Assembly (NCBI GenBank): GCA_963795385.1
Contig: CAWCHK010000008.1
Span: 103,891 to 167,890, forward strand
Source: CAVURS01 sp963795385
GTDB lineage: Bacteria > Actinomycetota > Actinomycetes > Actinomycetales > CAVURS01
DNA: 64,000 nt
Direction: 5' to 3'
Shown here: positions 16,884 through 25,058 of the stretch, in pieces
How positions within the stretch are numbered: the first letter of the stretch is position 1
Layout: each line of letters starts with the position of its first letter
Made by a program: the position numbers and the translations under genes
The notes under the pieces: generated by a model
The model's input: only the letters and a program-made list of their open reading frames with translations
Database searches by the model: none
Told to the model about the DNA's origin: nothing

Positions 16884-18407
16884 ATGACACAGACCGACAC
16901 CGCCACCACGACGAGCACGACCGGCGACGACCGCCCGCAGCTCGGCCGCGACGCACACGACTTCAAGGTCAAGGACCTGTCCCTGGCCGAGGCCGGCCGG
17001 CACCAGATCCGGCTGGCCGAGCACGAGATGCCGGGCCTGATGGCCCTGCGCGAGGAGTTCGCCGGTGCGCAGCCGCTCAAGGGCGCGCGGATCATGGGCT
17101 CCCTGCACATGACCGTGCAGACCGCCGTCCTGATCGAGACCCTGACCGCCCTGGGCGCGCAGGTGCGCTGGTGCTCCTGCAACATCTTCTCGACCCAGGA
17201 CGAGGCCGCGGCCGCGATCGCCGTCGGCCCGACCGGGACGCCGGACAAGCCGGCCGGGACCCCCGTCTTCGCCTGGAAGGGCGAGACGCTGGAGGAGTAC
17301 TGGTGGTGCACCGAGCAGGCCCTGGACTGGTCCGGCTACGGCGTCGCCGGGCCGAACATGATCCTGGACGACGGCGGCGACGCGACCCTCCTCGTCCACA
17401 AGGGCGTGGAGTTCGAGGCCGCGGGTGCCGTCCCGGCGACCGAGGACGGCGACTCGCACGAGTACCGCGTGATCCTCGACGTCCTGCGCTCCTCGCTGGC
17501 CGCGACGCCGAACCGGTTCACCGCGATGGCGGCGGACATCAAGGGCGTCACCGAGGAGACCACGACGGGTGTCCACCGGCTCTACGAGCTGGCGGCGGCG
17601 GGGCAGCTGCTCTTCCCCGCGATCAACGTCAACGACTCGGTCACCAAGTCGAAGTTCGACAACAAGTACGGCACCCGGCACAGCCTGGTCGACGGCATCA
17701 ACCGGGCGACCGACACGCTGCTCGGCGGCAAGGTCGCGCTGATCTGCGGCTACGGCGACGTGGGCAAGGGCTGCGCCGAGTCGCTGCGGGGGCAGGGCGC
17801 CCGCGTCATCGTCACCGAGGTCGACCCGATCTGCGCGCTGCAGGCCGCGATGGACGGTTTCCAGGTAGCAACTGTCGAGGATGTCGTCGAGACGGCCGAC
17901 GTGTTCGTCACCGCCACCGGGAACAAGGACATCCTGACGGCCGACCACATGTCGCGGATGAAGCATCAGGCGATCGTCGGCAACATCGGGCACTTCGACA
18001 ACGAGATCGACATGGCTGGGCTGGAGACCTACCCCGGCATCGAGAAGGTGGAGATCAAGCCGCAGGTGCACGAGTGGCGGTTCGCCCAGGCCGGTGGCCG
18101 GGACGCGCACAGCATCATCGTGCTCTCCGAGGGCCGGCTCCTGAACCTCGGCAACGCCACGGGCCATCCGAGCTTCGTGATGAGCAACTCCTTCGCGAAC
18201 CAGACCATCGCGCAGATCGAGCTCTTCACCAAGAACGACGACTACGCCAAGCAGGTCTACGTGCTGCCCAAGCACCTGGACGAGAAGGTCGCCCGGCTGC
18301 ACCTGGACGCTCTCGGCGTACACCTCACCGAGCTGTCCAAGGACCAGGCCGACTACATCGGAGTCGACGTCGCCGGCCCCTACAAGCCGGAGCACTACCG
18401 CTACTGA
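16884..18407 (+). CDS. ahcY: S-adenosyl-L-homocysteine hydrolase
   Basis: 507 residues. Reversibly splits S-adenosylhomocysteine into homocysteine and adenosine, recycling the product of methyltransferases. Motifs: MGSLHMTVQTAVLIETL, WCSCNIFSTQDEAAAAI, DDGGDATLLVHKG, AINVNDSVTKSKFDNKYG (substrate contacts), the NAD-binding GYGDVGKGCAESLRGQGA and the C-terminal KPEHYRY that contacts NAD of the partner subunit. The roughly 20-residue Thr-rich N terminus is variable. A ribosome site GAGAGGAA lies about 8 nt before ATG 16884. Confidence 0.97.
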   Translation: MTQTDTATTTSTTGDDRPQLGRDAHDFKVKDLSLAEAGRHQIRLAEHEMPGLMALREEFAGAQPLKGARIMGSLHMTVQTAVLIETLTALGAQVRWCSCNIFSTQDEAAAAIAVGPTGTPDKPAGTPVFAWKGETLEEYWWCTEQALDWSGYGVAGPNMILDDGGDATLLVHKGVEFEAAGAVPATEDGDSHEYRVILDVLRSSLAATPNRFTAMAADIKGVTEETTTGVHRLYELAAAGQLLFPAINVNDSVTKSKFDNKYGTRHSLVDGINRATDTLLGGKVALICGYGDVGKGCAESLRGQGARVIVTEVDPICALQAAMDGFQVATVEDVVETADVFVTATGNKDILTADHMSRMKHQAIVGNIGHFDNEIDMAGLETYPGIEKVEIKPQVHEWRFAQAGGRDAHSIIVLSEGRLLNLGNATGHPSFVMSNSFANQTIAQIELFTKNDDYAKQVYVLPKHLDEKVARLHLDALGVHLTELSKDQADYIGVDVAGPYKPEHYRY

Positions 18408-18450
18408 CGTCGTAGCGACGTCGTGGCGACGTCGTGGCCACGTCGTGCCG
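18407..18450. repeat. 11-bp tandem repeat, four copies, starting at the ahcY stop
   Basis: ACGTCGTRGCG units at 18407, 18418, 18429 and 18440, beginning with the last base of the stop codon. The gap to the RDD gene otherwise holds palindromic repeat B. Confidence 0.85.
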
Positions 18451-18503
18451 ACGGACCCGAGCTGGGCGAGGCCGGGCGCGCGCTTCCCCGGTGGGAGCCG
18501 CAA

Positions 18504-18543
18504 CGGTGCAACGGCGCGTCAACCGCGACGCAGAGTTGCACCG
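18504..18543. repeat. Palindromic repeat, family B copy 2
   Basis: Arms 18504-18520 (CGGTGCAACGGCGCGTC) and 18527-18543 pair with three central mismatches; the right arm is identical to that of the copy at 11267-11306. Located between convergent ahcY and RDD genes. Confidence 0.8.
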
Positions 18544-18569
18544 ATGGCCGAGCAACGGGGCTCTGGGCC

Positions 18570-19595
18570 TCAGCGAGGGACCGAGTAGCCCGAGCCGCCG
18601 GCCGGCGGCGTACCCGAGCTCGGGTACGCCGAGGCCGGCCCCGGCCGTGAGGCGACCCACGGACCAGGGCCGCCAGGAGAGCCAGGACCGCCCAGACCGC
18701 CCCGACCGCCCGGACCGCCCGGACCGCCAGCTGCGCCACCGCGGCCGGTGAGTCGAGCGAGGAAGGCCGCATCCCGGGCCAGCCGGAGCTCGTCCCGGCG
18801 GCGGCGCTCGGCGAGCACGGCCGCCAGGTAGGCCTCCGGCGGCGTACCCACCGGCGGCAGCGGCGCGACGAACGCGGACAGGTCCCGGGCCATCGCGTAC
18901 CCCATGGCCGCCCGCGCCTGCGGGTGCATGCTCGGCGCGCGCCCGAGGAACTGCCGGACGGCGATGGCCAGCCCGTCGGGGAGCCGGCCGATGTCGACGA
19001 GCTGGGCCCAGCCGGCCAGCTCGTACGGCATCAGCGGGGGCATCGACCGGGTGGCGGCACCGCGCTCGCGGACGACGTACGTGCCGGCCAGCTGGTCCCC
19101 GAGGCGCTTGCCGCGGGCCGAGGCGAGCGAGGCGATCAGCGCCGGCGAGCCCAGCAAGAGCCACACCTCGACCACCTCGACGAGCGCGCGGACCAGCGCC
19201 TGGCGGAAGCGGATGGGCCCGCCGTCGTCGCGCACGGTGCGCAGACCCATCGCCAGCTTGCCCAGCGTGCGCCCGCGGGTGAGCGTCTCCAGCACCAACG
19301 GGTAGCCGATCACGACCGCCAGGAACGACACGAGGAACACCGCGCTCGCTGCCGCCTCGTCCAGCGAACCGGTCGCGTGGCTGACGACCCACGCGACGCC
19401 GAAGAGCAGCACGCTCTGCCCGATCAGGTCCAGGCCGCCCGAGACGGCCCGCGAGGCGAACGTCGCCGGCTGCAGGTCCAGCGCGACGGCCTCGCCCGTG
19501 ACGATCTCGGCCGGCCCCCCGGCCGGGCCGCTGACCGGGCCGTTCGCACTCCCGGCCGCGCCGCCGGCCGGTCCGCCCGACGCGCCGCCGTTCAT
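18570..19595 (-). CDS. RDD-family membrane protein
   Basis: 341 residues. The RDD domain runs from about residue 40 to 190: LQPATFASRAVSGGLDLIGQ, LTRGRTLGKLAMGLRTV, FRQALVRALVEVVEVWLL and ASARGKRLGDQLAGTYVVRE. The N terminus is Gly/Pro/Ala-rich and the C-terminal tail is a collagen-like PGGPGGRGG segment encoded by a repetitive tract. RDD proteins are found with the SpoIIM/DUF58/MoxR cluster; function unknown, possibly transport or membrane remodelling. ATG 19595 overlaps the stop of an 8-codon upstream ORF by ATGA and is served by GGGGGAGG. Confidence 0.9.
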   Translation of the reverse strand: MNGGASGGPAGGAAGSANGPVSGPAGGPAEIVTGEAVALDLQPATFASRAVSGGLDLIGQSVLLFGVAWVVSHATGSLDEAAASAVFLVSFLAVVIGYPLVLETLTRGRTLGKLAMGLRTVRDDGGPIRFRQALVRALVEVVEVWLLLGSPALIASLASARGKRLGDQLAGTYVVRERGAATRSMPPLMPYELAGWAQLVDIGRLPDGLAIAVRQFLGRAPSMHPQARAAMGYAMARDLSAFVAPLPPVGTPPEAYLAAVLAERRRRDELRLARDAAFLARLTGRGGAAGGPGGPGGRGGLGGPGSPGGPGPWVASRPGPASAYPSSGTPPAGGSGYSVPR

Positions 19596-19618
19596 CCGCC
19601 GCCTCCCCCGCCAGTCAT
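19592..19618 (-). CDS. Leaderless upstream micro-ORF (MTGGGGGG) before the RDD gene
   Basis: ATG 19618 lies 6 nt after TAGCCT on the minus strand. Eight codons, mostly glycine, end in a TGA that overlaps the RDD start (ATGA). The same DNA supplies the RDD ribosome site, so translation of this peptide would deliver ribosomes to the RDD start. Confidence 0.35.
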   Translation of the reverse strand: MTGGGGGG

Positions 19619-19624
19619 CCGCGC

Positions 19625-19630
19625 AGGCTA
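19625..19630 (-). promoter_or_regulatory. Leaderless -10 hexamer (TAGCCT) for micro-ORF/RDD
   Basis: TAGCCT on the minus strand, 6 nt before ATG 19618; paired with the divergent hexamer at 19641. Confidence 0.5.
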
Positions 19631-19640
19631 GCCGCCCGGA

Positions 19641-19646
19641 TAGCCT
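19641..19646 (+). promoter_or_regulatory. Leaderless -10 hexamer (TAGCCT) for spoIIM-like gene
   Basis: TAGCCT, 7 nt, then GTG 19654. Ten bases separate it from the opposing hexamer, so the two promoters may interfere. Confidence 0.55.
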
Positions 19647-19653
19647 GCGGTCC

Positions 19654-20649
19654 GTGGACCTCGATGCGTACGTCGCGGCGCACAGCCGGGAATGGCAGCG
19701 TCTCGAGCACCTGCTCGGGATCCGCCGCCGCTCCGGAGACGAGGCCGACGAGCTGATCACGCTCTACCAACGGGTGGCCACCCACCTGTCGGTCGTCCGC
19801 TCCTCCGCGCCGGACCCGGCCCTGATCGGCCAGCTCTCCCGCCTGGTCGCCCGGGCCCGCGCCGCGGTCACCGGCACGGCCGACCCGGCCTGGCGCGACG
19901 TCGTCCGCTTCGTCACCCAGTCGCTGCCCGCCGCGATCTACCGGGCTCGGGCCTGGTGGGCCGGGGCGATGGCGGCCAGCGTGGCGGCGATGTTCGCCCT
20001 GGGTGCCTGGGTGGCGGCGAACCCGGACGTGCAGGCCAGGCTCATCCCGCGGGCCGAGCGCGAGAGCCTGGTCAACACCGACTTCAAGACCTACTACTCG
20101 ACGTACGCGCACGGCAGCTTCGCTGCCCAGGTCTGGACCCACAACGCGTGGATCGCCGCCCTCTGCATCGCGCTCGGGATCCTGGGCGTCCCAGTGCTCT
20201 TCCTGTTGTGGCAGAACGTCGCCAGCGTCGCGGTGATCGGCGGGATCATGGTGAGCCACGGCCGCGCCGACCTCTTCTTCGGGCTGATCCTGCCGCACGG
20301 GATGCTCGAGCTGACCGCGGTGTTCGTGGCCGCGGGAACGGGCCTGCGGCTGTTCTGGTCCTGGGTCGCGCCCGGGCCGCGGACGCGCAGTGAGGCCCTG
20401 GCCGAGGAGGGCCGGGCTGCCGTCGCGATCGCCTTGGGTCTCGTCGGCGTGCTCGCGGTCTCGGGCTTCATCGAGGGCTTCGTCACGCCCTCCGGCCTGC
20501 CCACCGCGGTCAAGATCGGCATCGGAATCCTGGCCGAGGGCGCGTTCCTCACCTACGTGTTCGTCCTCGGCGGGCGGGCCGCCCGGGCCGGCGTCACCGG
20601 CGACGTCATGGCCACCGAGGCCGGCGACCGCGCCCCGGTCAGCGCGTGA
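19654..20649 (+). CDS. Stage II sporulation protein M-like (DUF95) membrane protein
   Basis: 331 residues with five or six spans. Family features: N-terminal soluble part (WQRLEHLLGIRRRSGDEADELITLYQRVATHLSVVRS), then LIPRAERESLVNTDFKTYYSTYAHGSFAAQVWTHN split here by membrane segments, and LILPHGMLELTAVFVAAGTGLRL, the most conserved SpoIIM motif. In actinomycetes it belongs with RDD, DUF58 and MoxR proteins, not necessarily with sporulation. GTG 19654 rests on the leaderless hexamer and on the conserved N terminus. The stop overlaps the next gene by GTGA. Confidence 0.9.
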   Translation: MDLDAYVAAHSREWQRLEHLLGIRRRSGDEADELITLYQRVATHLSVVRSSAPDPALIGQLSRLVARARAAVTGTADPAWRDVVRFVTQSLPAAIYRARAWWAGAMAASVAAMFALGAWVAANPDVQARLIPRAERESLVNTDFKTYYSTYAHGSFAAQVWTHNAWIAALCIALGILGVPVLFLLWQNVASVAVIGGIMVSHGRADLFFGLILPHGMLELTAVFVAAGTGLRLFWSWVAPGPRTRSEALAEEGRAAVAIALGLVGVLAVSGFIEGFVTPSGLPTAVKIGIGILAEGAFLTYVFVLGGRAARAGVTGDVMATEAGDRAPVSA

Positions 20650-21416
20650 CCGACCGCGCGACCGACGGTTCGGCCCACGGAGTGACCTGCCCGGCCTGCG
20701 GTGCCGACGACTGGCGGCCGTGGCACGACGTCCGGGGCGTGGACGGTCGCGCGTACAGCTACCGGCGGTGCGCACGCTGCCGGCTCGGCCGGCTGGAGCG
20801 GCCTCCGGGCGCCGGTGACCTCACCGGCTGGTACGACGAGGGCTACTTCGTCGGGGGTGGCGAGCGCGGCGGCTACCTCGACTACGCCGGCGAGGAGGCC
20901 GCCCACCGGGCCAACGCCCGGGCCCGGATGGACCGGGTCGACGCCGCGGCGGGCCTCCCCGACCCGCCGGGCCGGTCCGGCCGGCGCGTCTTCGTCGAGA
21001 TCGGCTGTGCCACCGGCGAGACCCTCGACGAGGCCCGGGCCCGGGGCTGGACGACGTACGGCGTGGAGCTGAGCGAGTGGGCGGCCGCGGTCTCCCGGGC
21101 CCGGGGCCACGTCGTGGTCGGGTCGGTGGCGGACCTTCCGGACCAGGTCCGCTCGGTCGCGGCGGTCGGGTTGTTCCAGGTGCTGGAACACCTGCCCGAC
21201 CCGGCCGCCGTGGTGGCCGAGCTGGGCCGGCGGATGGCGCCCGGCGGGGTCCTCGTCTGCGAGACCTGGGACGCCGGCAGCCGGGTCGCTCGCGCGTTCG
21301 GGCGCCGGTGGCAGCAGCTGTCCGCCCCGCCTTCCTGGCCGCCGCAGCGGCGGTGGTGCTGTGCGCCGTCGGTCAGCTCGGCTGGCAGGGCCTCGCGATC
21401 GTCTCGGTCGTCCTGA
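20646..21416 (+). CDS. SAM methyltransferase with N-terminal zinc finger, C-terminus lost at a junction
   Basis: Residues 1-225 are a good class I methyltransferase: CPACGADDWRPW and CARCRLGRL (zinc knuckles, as in sugar C-methyltransferase-like proteins), WYDEGYF, motif I VFVEIGCATGETLDEARARG, VELSEWAAAVSRARG and VLEHLPDPAAVVAEL, MAPGGVLVCETWD. At about 21322, right after RRWQQLS, family similarity stops and the frame runs on into Arg/Ser-rich nonsense to 21416. The sequence after the junction codes for a membrane protein end in another frame. GTG 20646 overlaps the upstream stop. Confidence 0.75.
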   Translation: MTDRATDGSAHGVTCPACGADDWRPWHDVRGVDGRAYSYRRCARCRLGRLERPPGAGDLTGWYDEGYFVGGGERGGYLDYAGEEAAHRANARARMDRVDAAAGLPDPPGRSGRRVFVEIGCATGETLDEARARGWTTYGVELSEWAAAVSRARGHVVVGSVADLPDQVRSVAAVGLFQVLEHLPDPAAVVAELGRRMAPGGVLVCETWDAGSRVARAFGRRWQQLSAPPSWPPQRRWCCAPSVSSAGRASRSSRSS

Positions 21417-21556
21417 CCTCGCAGCTCGTCACGGCCTCGCTGTCGATGCTGCAGAGCAAGCGGTACTTCGAGGAGCTGTTCACGCAGGCGGCGCATACGC
21501 GGGGCGAGCCGGCCGCGCTCGACCATCCCCGCACGGTCTCCGACCTCAGACCCTGA
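21323..21556 (+). pseudogene. C-terminal fragment of an unidentified membrane protein
   Basis: From 21323 the coding signal moves to a different frame: VRPAFLAAAAAVVLCAVGQLGW, QGLAIVSVVLTSQLVTASLSML, a likely pair of membrane spans, then SKRYFEELFTQAAHTRGEPAALDHP and a stop at 21554-21556. It has no start of its own and begins abruptly where the methyltransferase ends, so it looks like the tail of a second gene fused by a deletion or a misassembly. Family not recognised; a membrane glycosyltransferase tail is one possibility given the neighbours. It overlaps the convergent GT4 gene by 11 nt. Confidence 0.55.
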
Positions 21557-22649
21557 CGAGCGCGGCCACGGTGTCGCAGACGGTGGCCGCCGTACGGCGG
21601 ACGTCGAACTCGTCCACCGCGCGCTGGCGGCCGGCAGCGCCCTCGGCCGCGGCCCGGGCCGGGTCGGCGAGCCGAGCGGCCGTCTGCCGGACGAGGTCGG
21701 CGGTGTCCCCGGTGGCCACGACGGCTCCTGCGGCCGACCCGGGACCCAGCGACTCGCGGACCCCGGCGACGTCGAACGCCACCACGCTCCGGCCGCAGGC
21801 CATGGCCTCGAGCGGGACCAGCGCCATGCCCTCCCACCGGGACGGTACGACGACAACGTCGGCGGCGGCGTACCAGGCCCGCGGGTTGACGGTGGGGCCG
21901 TGCAGAGTCACCCCCGGGACCGAAAGTGCCTGCAGCGCAGCCTGATCCGGCCCTTCGCCCACGAGGGCAAGCTCCGCGTCGGGGACGATGGCGCGCACCG
22001 CCGGCCACGCCGTCGCGAGGGCGTCCTGGCCCTTTTGGCGGGCGAGCCGGCCGACACAGACCGCCAGTGGCTGCGGGCCCAGACCGAGGGCGGCCCGGGC
22101 CGCGCTGCGGGCGGCGGGGCGGAAGTGCTCGACGTCCACGCCGTTGCGGGCCACCAGGTAGTCGGTCCGGATGCCGGCCCGCTCGCCCTCGTCACGCTCC
22201 GCCGCGCTCACTGCGACGACGAGATCGGTCCAGCGGACGGCGTACCGCTCCCACGCGAGCGAGGCCCGGGCCAGCGCGCCGTCGACCGCCTCGAAGGACC
22301 AGGCGTGCGGCTGGAACACGGTGGGGAGGCGGCCGCGCAGGGCCAGGCGGCCGGCCAGGCCGGCCTTCGCGCTGTGCAGGTGGACGACGTCGGGACGGGT
22401 ACGCGCGACGAGCCGGCGCAGACGGATCGCCTCCACCGCCGTCCCGGGACCGGGCGAGCGCCGGGCCGGCCAGGCCTCGACCTCCGCTCCGACGCCCCGG
22501 GTGGCACCGTCGAGCCACCCGCCGGACGGGCAGGCGACGACGACGCGCCACCCTCGCGCGACCTGCTCGGCGGCCAGGTCGACCAGGACCCGGGGGACGC
22601 CCGCGTCGACCGGTTGGGCGACGTGCAGCACCGTCGTCACACCCGTCAT
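21546..22649 (-). CDS. Glycosyltransferase family 4
   Basis: 367 residues, full GT-B fold: N-terminal TVLHVAQPVDAGVPRVLVDLA, HLHSAKAGLAGRLALRG, VVAVSAAERD, VARNGVDVEHFRP linker, then donor domain AVCVGRLARQKGQDALATAW, AELALVGEGPDQAAL, VNPRAWYAAADVVVVPSRWEGMALVPLEAMACG with the E-x7-E motif. Transfers an activated sugar, retaining. Start ATG 22649 is nearly on top of GGGGGAG, so GTG 22640 (VTTVLHVAQ) is an alternative. It stands alone on the minus strand next to the truncated methyltransferase. Acceptor unknown. Confidence 0.9.
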   Translation of the reverse strand: MTGVTTVLHVAQPVDAGVPRVLVDLAAEQVARGWRVVVACPSGGWLDGATRGVGAEVEAWPARRSPGPGTAVEAIRLRRLVARTRPDVVHLHSAKAGLAGRLALRGRLPTVFQPHAWSFEAVDGALARASLAWERYAVRWTDLVVAVSAAERDEGERAGIRTDYLVARNGVDVEHFRPAARSAARAALGLGPQPLAVCVGRLARQKGQDALATAWPAVRAIVPDAELALVGEGPDQAALQALSVPGVTLHGPTVNPRAWYAAADVVVVPSRWEGMALVPLEAMACGRSVVAFDVAGVRESLGPGSAAGAVVATGDTADLVRQTAARLADPARAAAEGAAGRQRAVDEFDVRRTAATVCDTVAALVRV

Positions 22650-22785
22650 CTCCCCCTGCTGGCACCGCCGTCACCGCAGCCCCCTGAAGGCGTGCGCTCG
22701 GATGATAACGATTTGCCTCAGGTTTGGCGCTAAAACGGACTTTCTGCCGCGTGGCCTCTCGGCAGAATCCGATCCTTCTGGCACT

Positions 22786-22803
22786 GTTCACCGACAGGTC
22801 ACG
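22786..22803 (+). promoter_or_regulatory. PHO-box-like direct repeat
   Basis: GTTCACC (22786-22792) and GGTCACG (22797-22803) start exactly 11 nt apart, as in the PhoP boxes of Streptomyces (11-nt repeats with a conserved GTTCACC heptamer). It lies about 90 nt upstream of an operon encoding a phosphonate-type importer and a metallophosphoesterase, so phosphate control is likely but inferred. An inverted repeat TTCTGCCG/CGGCAGAA (22742-22767) lies just upstream. Confidence 0.5.
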
Positions 22804-22892
22804 TAGGCGTTTACAAAGACGCCGAGCTCGACGTGAACCTGAGCGTCGGCGGGCGTCTGCCCGGTAGACATAACGGCTGGATGGAGAACGAC

Positions 22893-24056
22893 GTGCGCCA
22901 ACGGTGGATAGCGGTCGCAGGCTTTGCCGCGATCGCGAGTTTGACGGTCGCGGGCTGCGGTAGCAGCAGCGGCGGTAGCAAGTCCGCGGGTGGGGGATCA
23001 GGCGCCAAGGACGTGAGCAAGGCCCAGTCGCTCGCTGACGCGGGCGGCATGGCGGCCCTCGTCGCGGCCGCCAAGAAGGAAGGCACGCTCAACACGATCG
23101 CCCTGCCCCGTGACTGGGCGAACTACGGCGCGATCATCGACGGCTTCAAGACCAAGTACGGCATCAATGTCAACAGCGAGAACCCGACCGGCTCCAGCGG
23201 CGACGAGATCAACGCGGTCAAGTCGACCAAGGGTCAGTCGAGTGCGCCGGACGTCGTCGACATCGGCAACAGCTACGCGCTCTCCGGCGCGCAGGACAAC
23301 CTGTTCGCGCCGTACAAGGTCGCGACCTGGTCGGACATCCCCGACGGGCAGAAGGATGCCGGCGGCCTGTGGTTCAGCGACTACGGCGGCTACATCTCGA
23401 TCGGCTGCAACGCCAAGAAGATCAAGGTCTGCCCGAAGACGATCAAGGACCTGGACAACCCGGCGTACAAGAACGACGTCGCGCTGAACGGTGACCCGAC
23501 GAGCGCCAACGCGGCGTTCGAGGCCGTCTGGGCGGCCGCGCTGGCCAACGGCGGCTCGGCCGACGACATCCAGCCGGGCATCGACTTCTTCAAGAAGCTC
23601 AACGCCAAGGGCATCTTCAACAAGACCCAGGTCAAGCCGGCCACGGTCGCCTCGGGTGAGACGCCGATCGTCCTGGACTGGGACTACCTGAACGCGGCCC
23701 AGGTGCCGGCGCTGAAGAAGGAAGGCGTCGACTGGCAGATCAGCGACCCGACCGACGGCCTGGTCTCGGGCTTCTACGCGCAGGCCATCAGTGCCAATGC
23801 GGCTCACCCGGCCGCGGCACGGCTGTGGGAGGAGTACCTCTACAGCCAGGAGGCCGACGGCGGGCAGAACGGTTGGCTGAAGGGCTTCGCCCGGCCGATC
23901 GAGCTGCCGGCGATGCTCGCCAACGGCAAGGCTGACGCCACCGCATCGGCCGCACTGCCGAAGGTGGACGACTCCAAGCCGTTCGTGCCCACGACCGACC
24001 AGATCACGAAGGCCAAGAACACGGTCACGCAGAACTGGGCGAACGCGGTCAAGTAG
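22893..24056 (+). CDS. ABC transporter substrate-binding lipoprotein (phosphonate/iron/polyamine type)
   Basis: About 387 residues. From GTG 22893 the N terminus is a short lipoprotein signal, VRQRWIAVAGFAAIASLTVAGC, with lipid-modified C22, followed by a Ser/Gly linker. GGAG 6 nt upstream favours this start over ATG 22881 or the longer frame from 22833. The mature protein is a family-1/6-type binding protein: KKEGTLNTIALPRDWANYGAIIDGFKTKYGI, DVVDIGNSYA, GGYISIGCNAKKIKVCPKTIKDL, ETPIVLDWDYLNAAQ. It heads a five-gene operon with two permeases, an ATPase and a metallophosphoesterase, suggesting 2-aminoethylphosphonate or a phosphate ester as ligand; this is inference from context. Confidence 0.88.
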   Translation: MRQRWIAVAGFAAIASLTVAGCGSSSGGSKSAGGGSGAKDVSKAQSLADAGGMAALVAAAKKEGTLNTIALPRDWANYGAIIDGFKTKYGINVNSENPTGSSGDEINAVKSTKGQSSAPDVVDIGNSYALSGAQDNLFAPYKVATWSDIPDGQKDAGGLWFSDYGGYISIGCNAKKIKVCPKTIKDLDNPAYKNDVALNGDPTSANAAFEAVWAAALANGGSADDIQPGIDFFKKLNAKGIFNKTQVKPATVASGETPIVLDWDYLNAAQVPALKKEGVDWQISDPTDGLVSGFYAQAISANAAHPAAARLWEEYLYSQEADGGQNGWLKGFARPIELPAMLANGKADATASAALPKVDDSKPFVPTTDQITKAKNTVTQNWANAVK

Positions 24057-25030
24057 TGGCGACATCGGAGACGCTGGACGGAGGCCTGCCCGCGCAGGCC
24101 TCCGTCGAGCCCGACGCGGACGGGGCCGGCACCCGCCGGTCCCGCCGGGTCGGCTTTGGCTGGACTGGGCTGCTGCCCTTCTTCGCCTTCGTGTTCGTCT
24201 TCTTCATGCTGCCGATCGGCGTGATCCTCTTCACGGCGTTCCGGAAGTCCACGAAGGTCCGCGACCCCAGCACGCAGCTGTTCGTCGCGCACCGTACGTT
24301 CACGATGTCCAACATCTCGGGCACCTTCAAGGGGGTCTACCGGACCTCGCTCGCCAACAGCATCGAGCTGTCCCTGTTCACTGCCGTGATCGGCGCCGTG
24401 GTCGGCATCCTCCTGGCCTACGCCATCGTCACCAGCCGCAGCGCGATCCTGCGTCAGGTGGTCATCGCGGGTGCAGCCGTGATGGCGAACTTCGGTGGCG
24501 TCCCGCTGGCGTTCCTCTTCATCGCCACCGTCGGCAACTCCGGAGCGCTGACCCTGCTGCTGAACGACCACTTCGGCCTGTCGCTGCAGAGCGACCTGCA
24601 CTTCCAGCTCACCACCGTGACCGGCATCGCGCTGGTCTACCTCTACTTCCTGATCCCGTTGATGGTGCTGGTGATGACGCCGGCGCTGGAAGGCCTCAAA
24701 CCTCAGTGGGGCGAAGCGGCCGAGAACCTCGGCGCCTCCCGCTGGCATTACTGGCGGCACATCGCCGGCCCGGTACTGCTGCCCAACTTCCTGGGCTCGG
24801 TGCTGCTGCTGTTCTGCTCGGCCTTCTCGGCCTACGCGACGGCGCGAGCGCTGGTGGGGCAGTCCTTCCCGCTGATCCCGACCCAGATCGACAGCGTGCT
24901 GTCCGGCAACGTCCTCGCCGGGCAGGAGAACCTCGGCGCCGCCCTCGCTCTCGACATGGTCGTGATCGTGCTGCCGCTGACGGTCGTCTACCAGCTGCTG
25001 CAGCGCCGTACCTCGAAGTGGCTGGCATGA
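24056..25030 (+). CDS. ABC transporter permease 1
   Basis: 324 residues with six predicted spans after a 35-residue cytoplasmic N terminus. The EAA loop that docks to the ATPase is EAAENLGASRWHYWRHIAGP (about 221-240). GTG 24056 shares its first base with the stop of the lipoprotein gene (TAGTG), so translation is coupled. It is of the Fe3+/2-aminoethylphosphonate/spermidine permease family (binding-protein-dependent inner membrane component). It pairs with the next permease. Confidence 0.9.
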   Translation: MATSETLDGGLPAQASVEPDADGAGTRRSRRVGFGWTGLLPFFAFVFVFFMLPIGVILFTAFRKSTKVRDPSTQLFVAHRTFTMSNISGTFKGVYRTSLANSIELSLFTAVIGAVVGILLAYAIVTSRSAILRQVVIAGAAVMANFGGVPLAFLFIATVGNSGALTLLLNDHFGLSLQSDLHFQLTTVTGIALVYLYFLIPLMVLVMTPALEGLKPQWGEAAENLGASRWHYWRHIAGPVLLPNFLGSVLLLFCSAFSAYATARALVGQSFPLIPTQIDSVLSGNVLAGQENLGAALALDMVVIVLPLTVVYQLLQRRTSKWLA

Positions 25031-25058
25031 ACACCCCCGTCGACCGGGAGGTCCCGGA

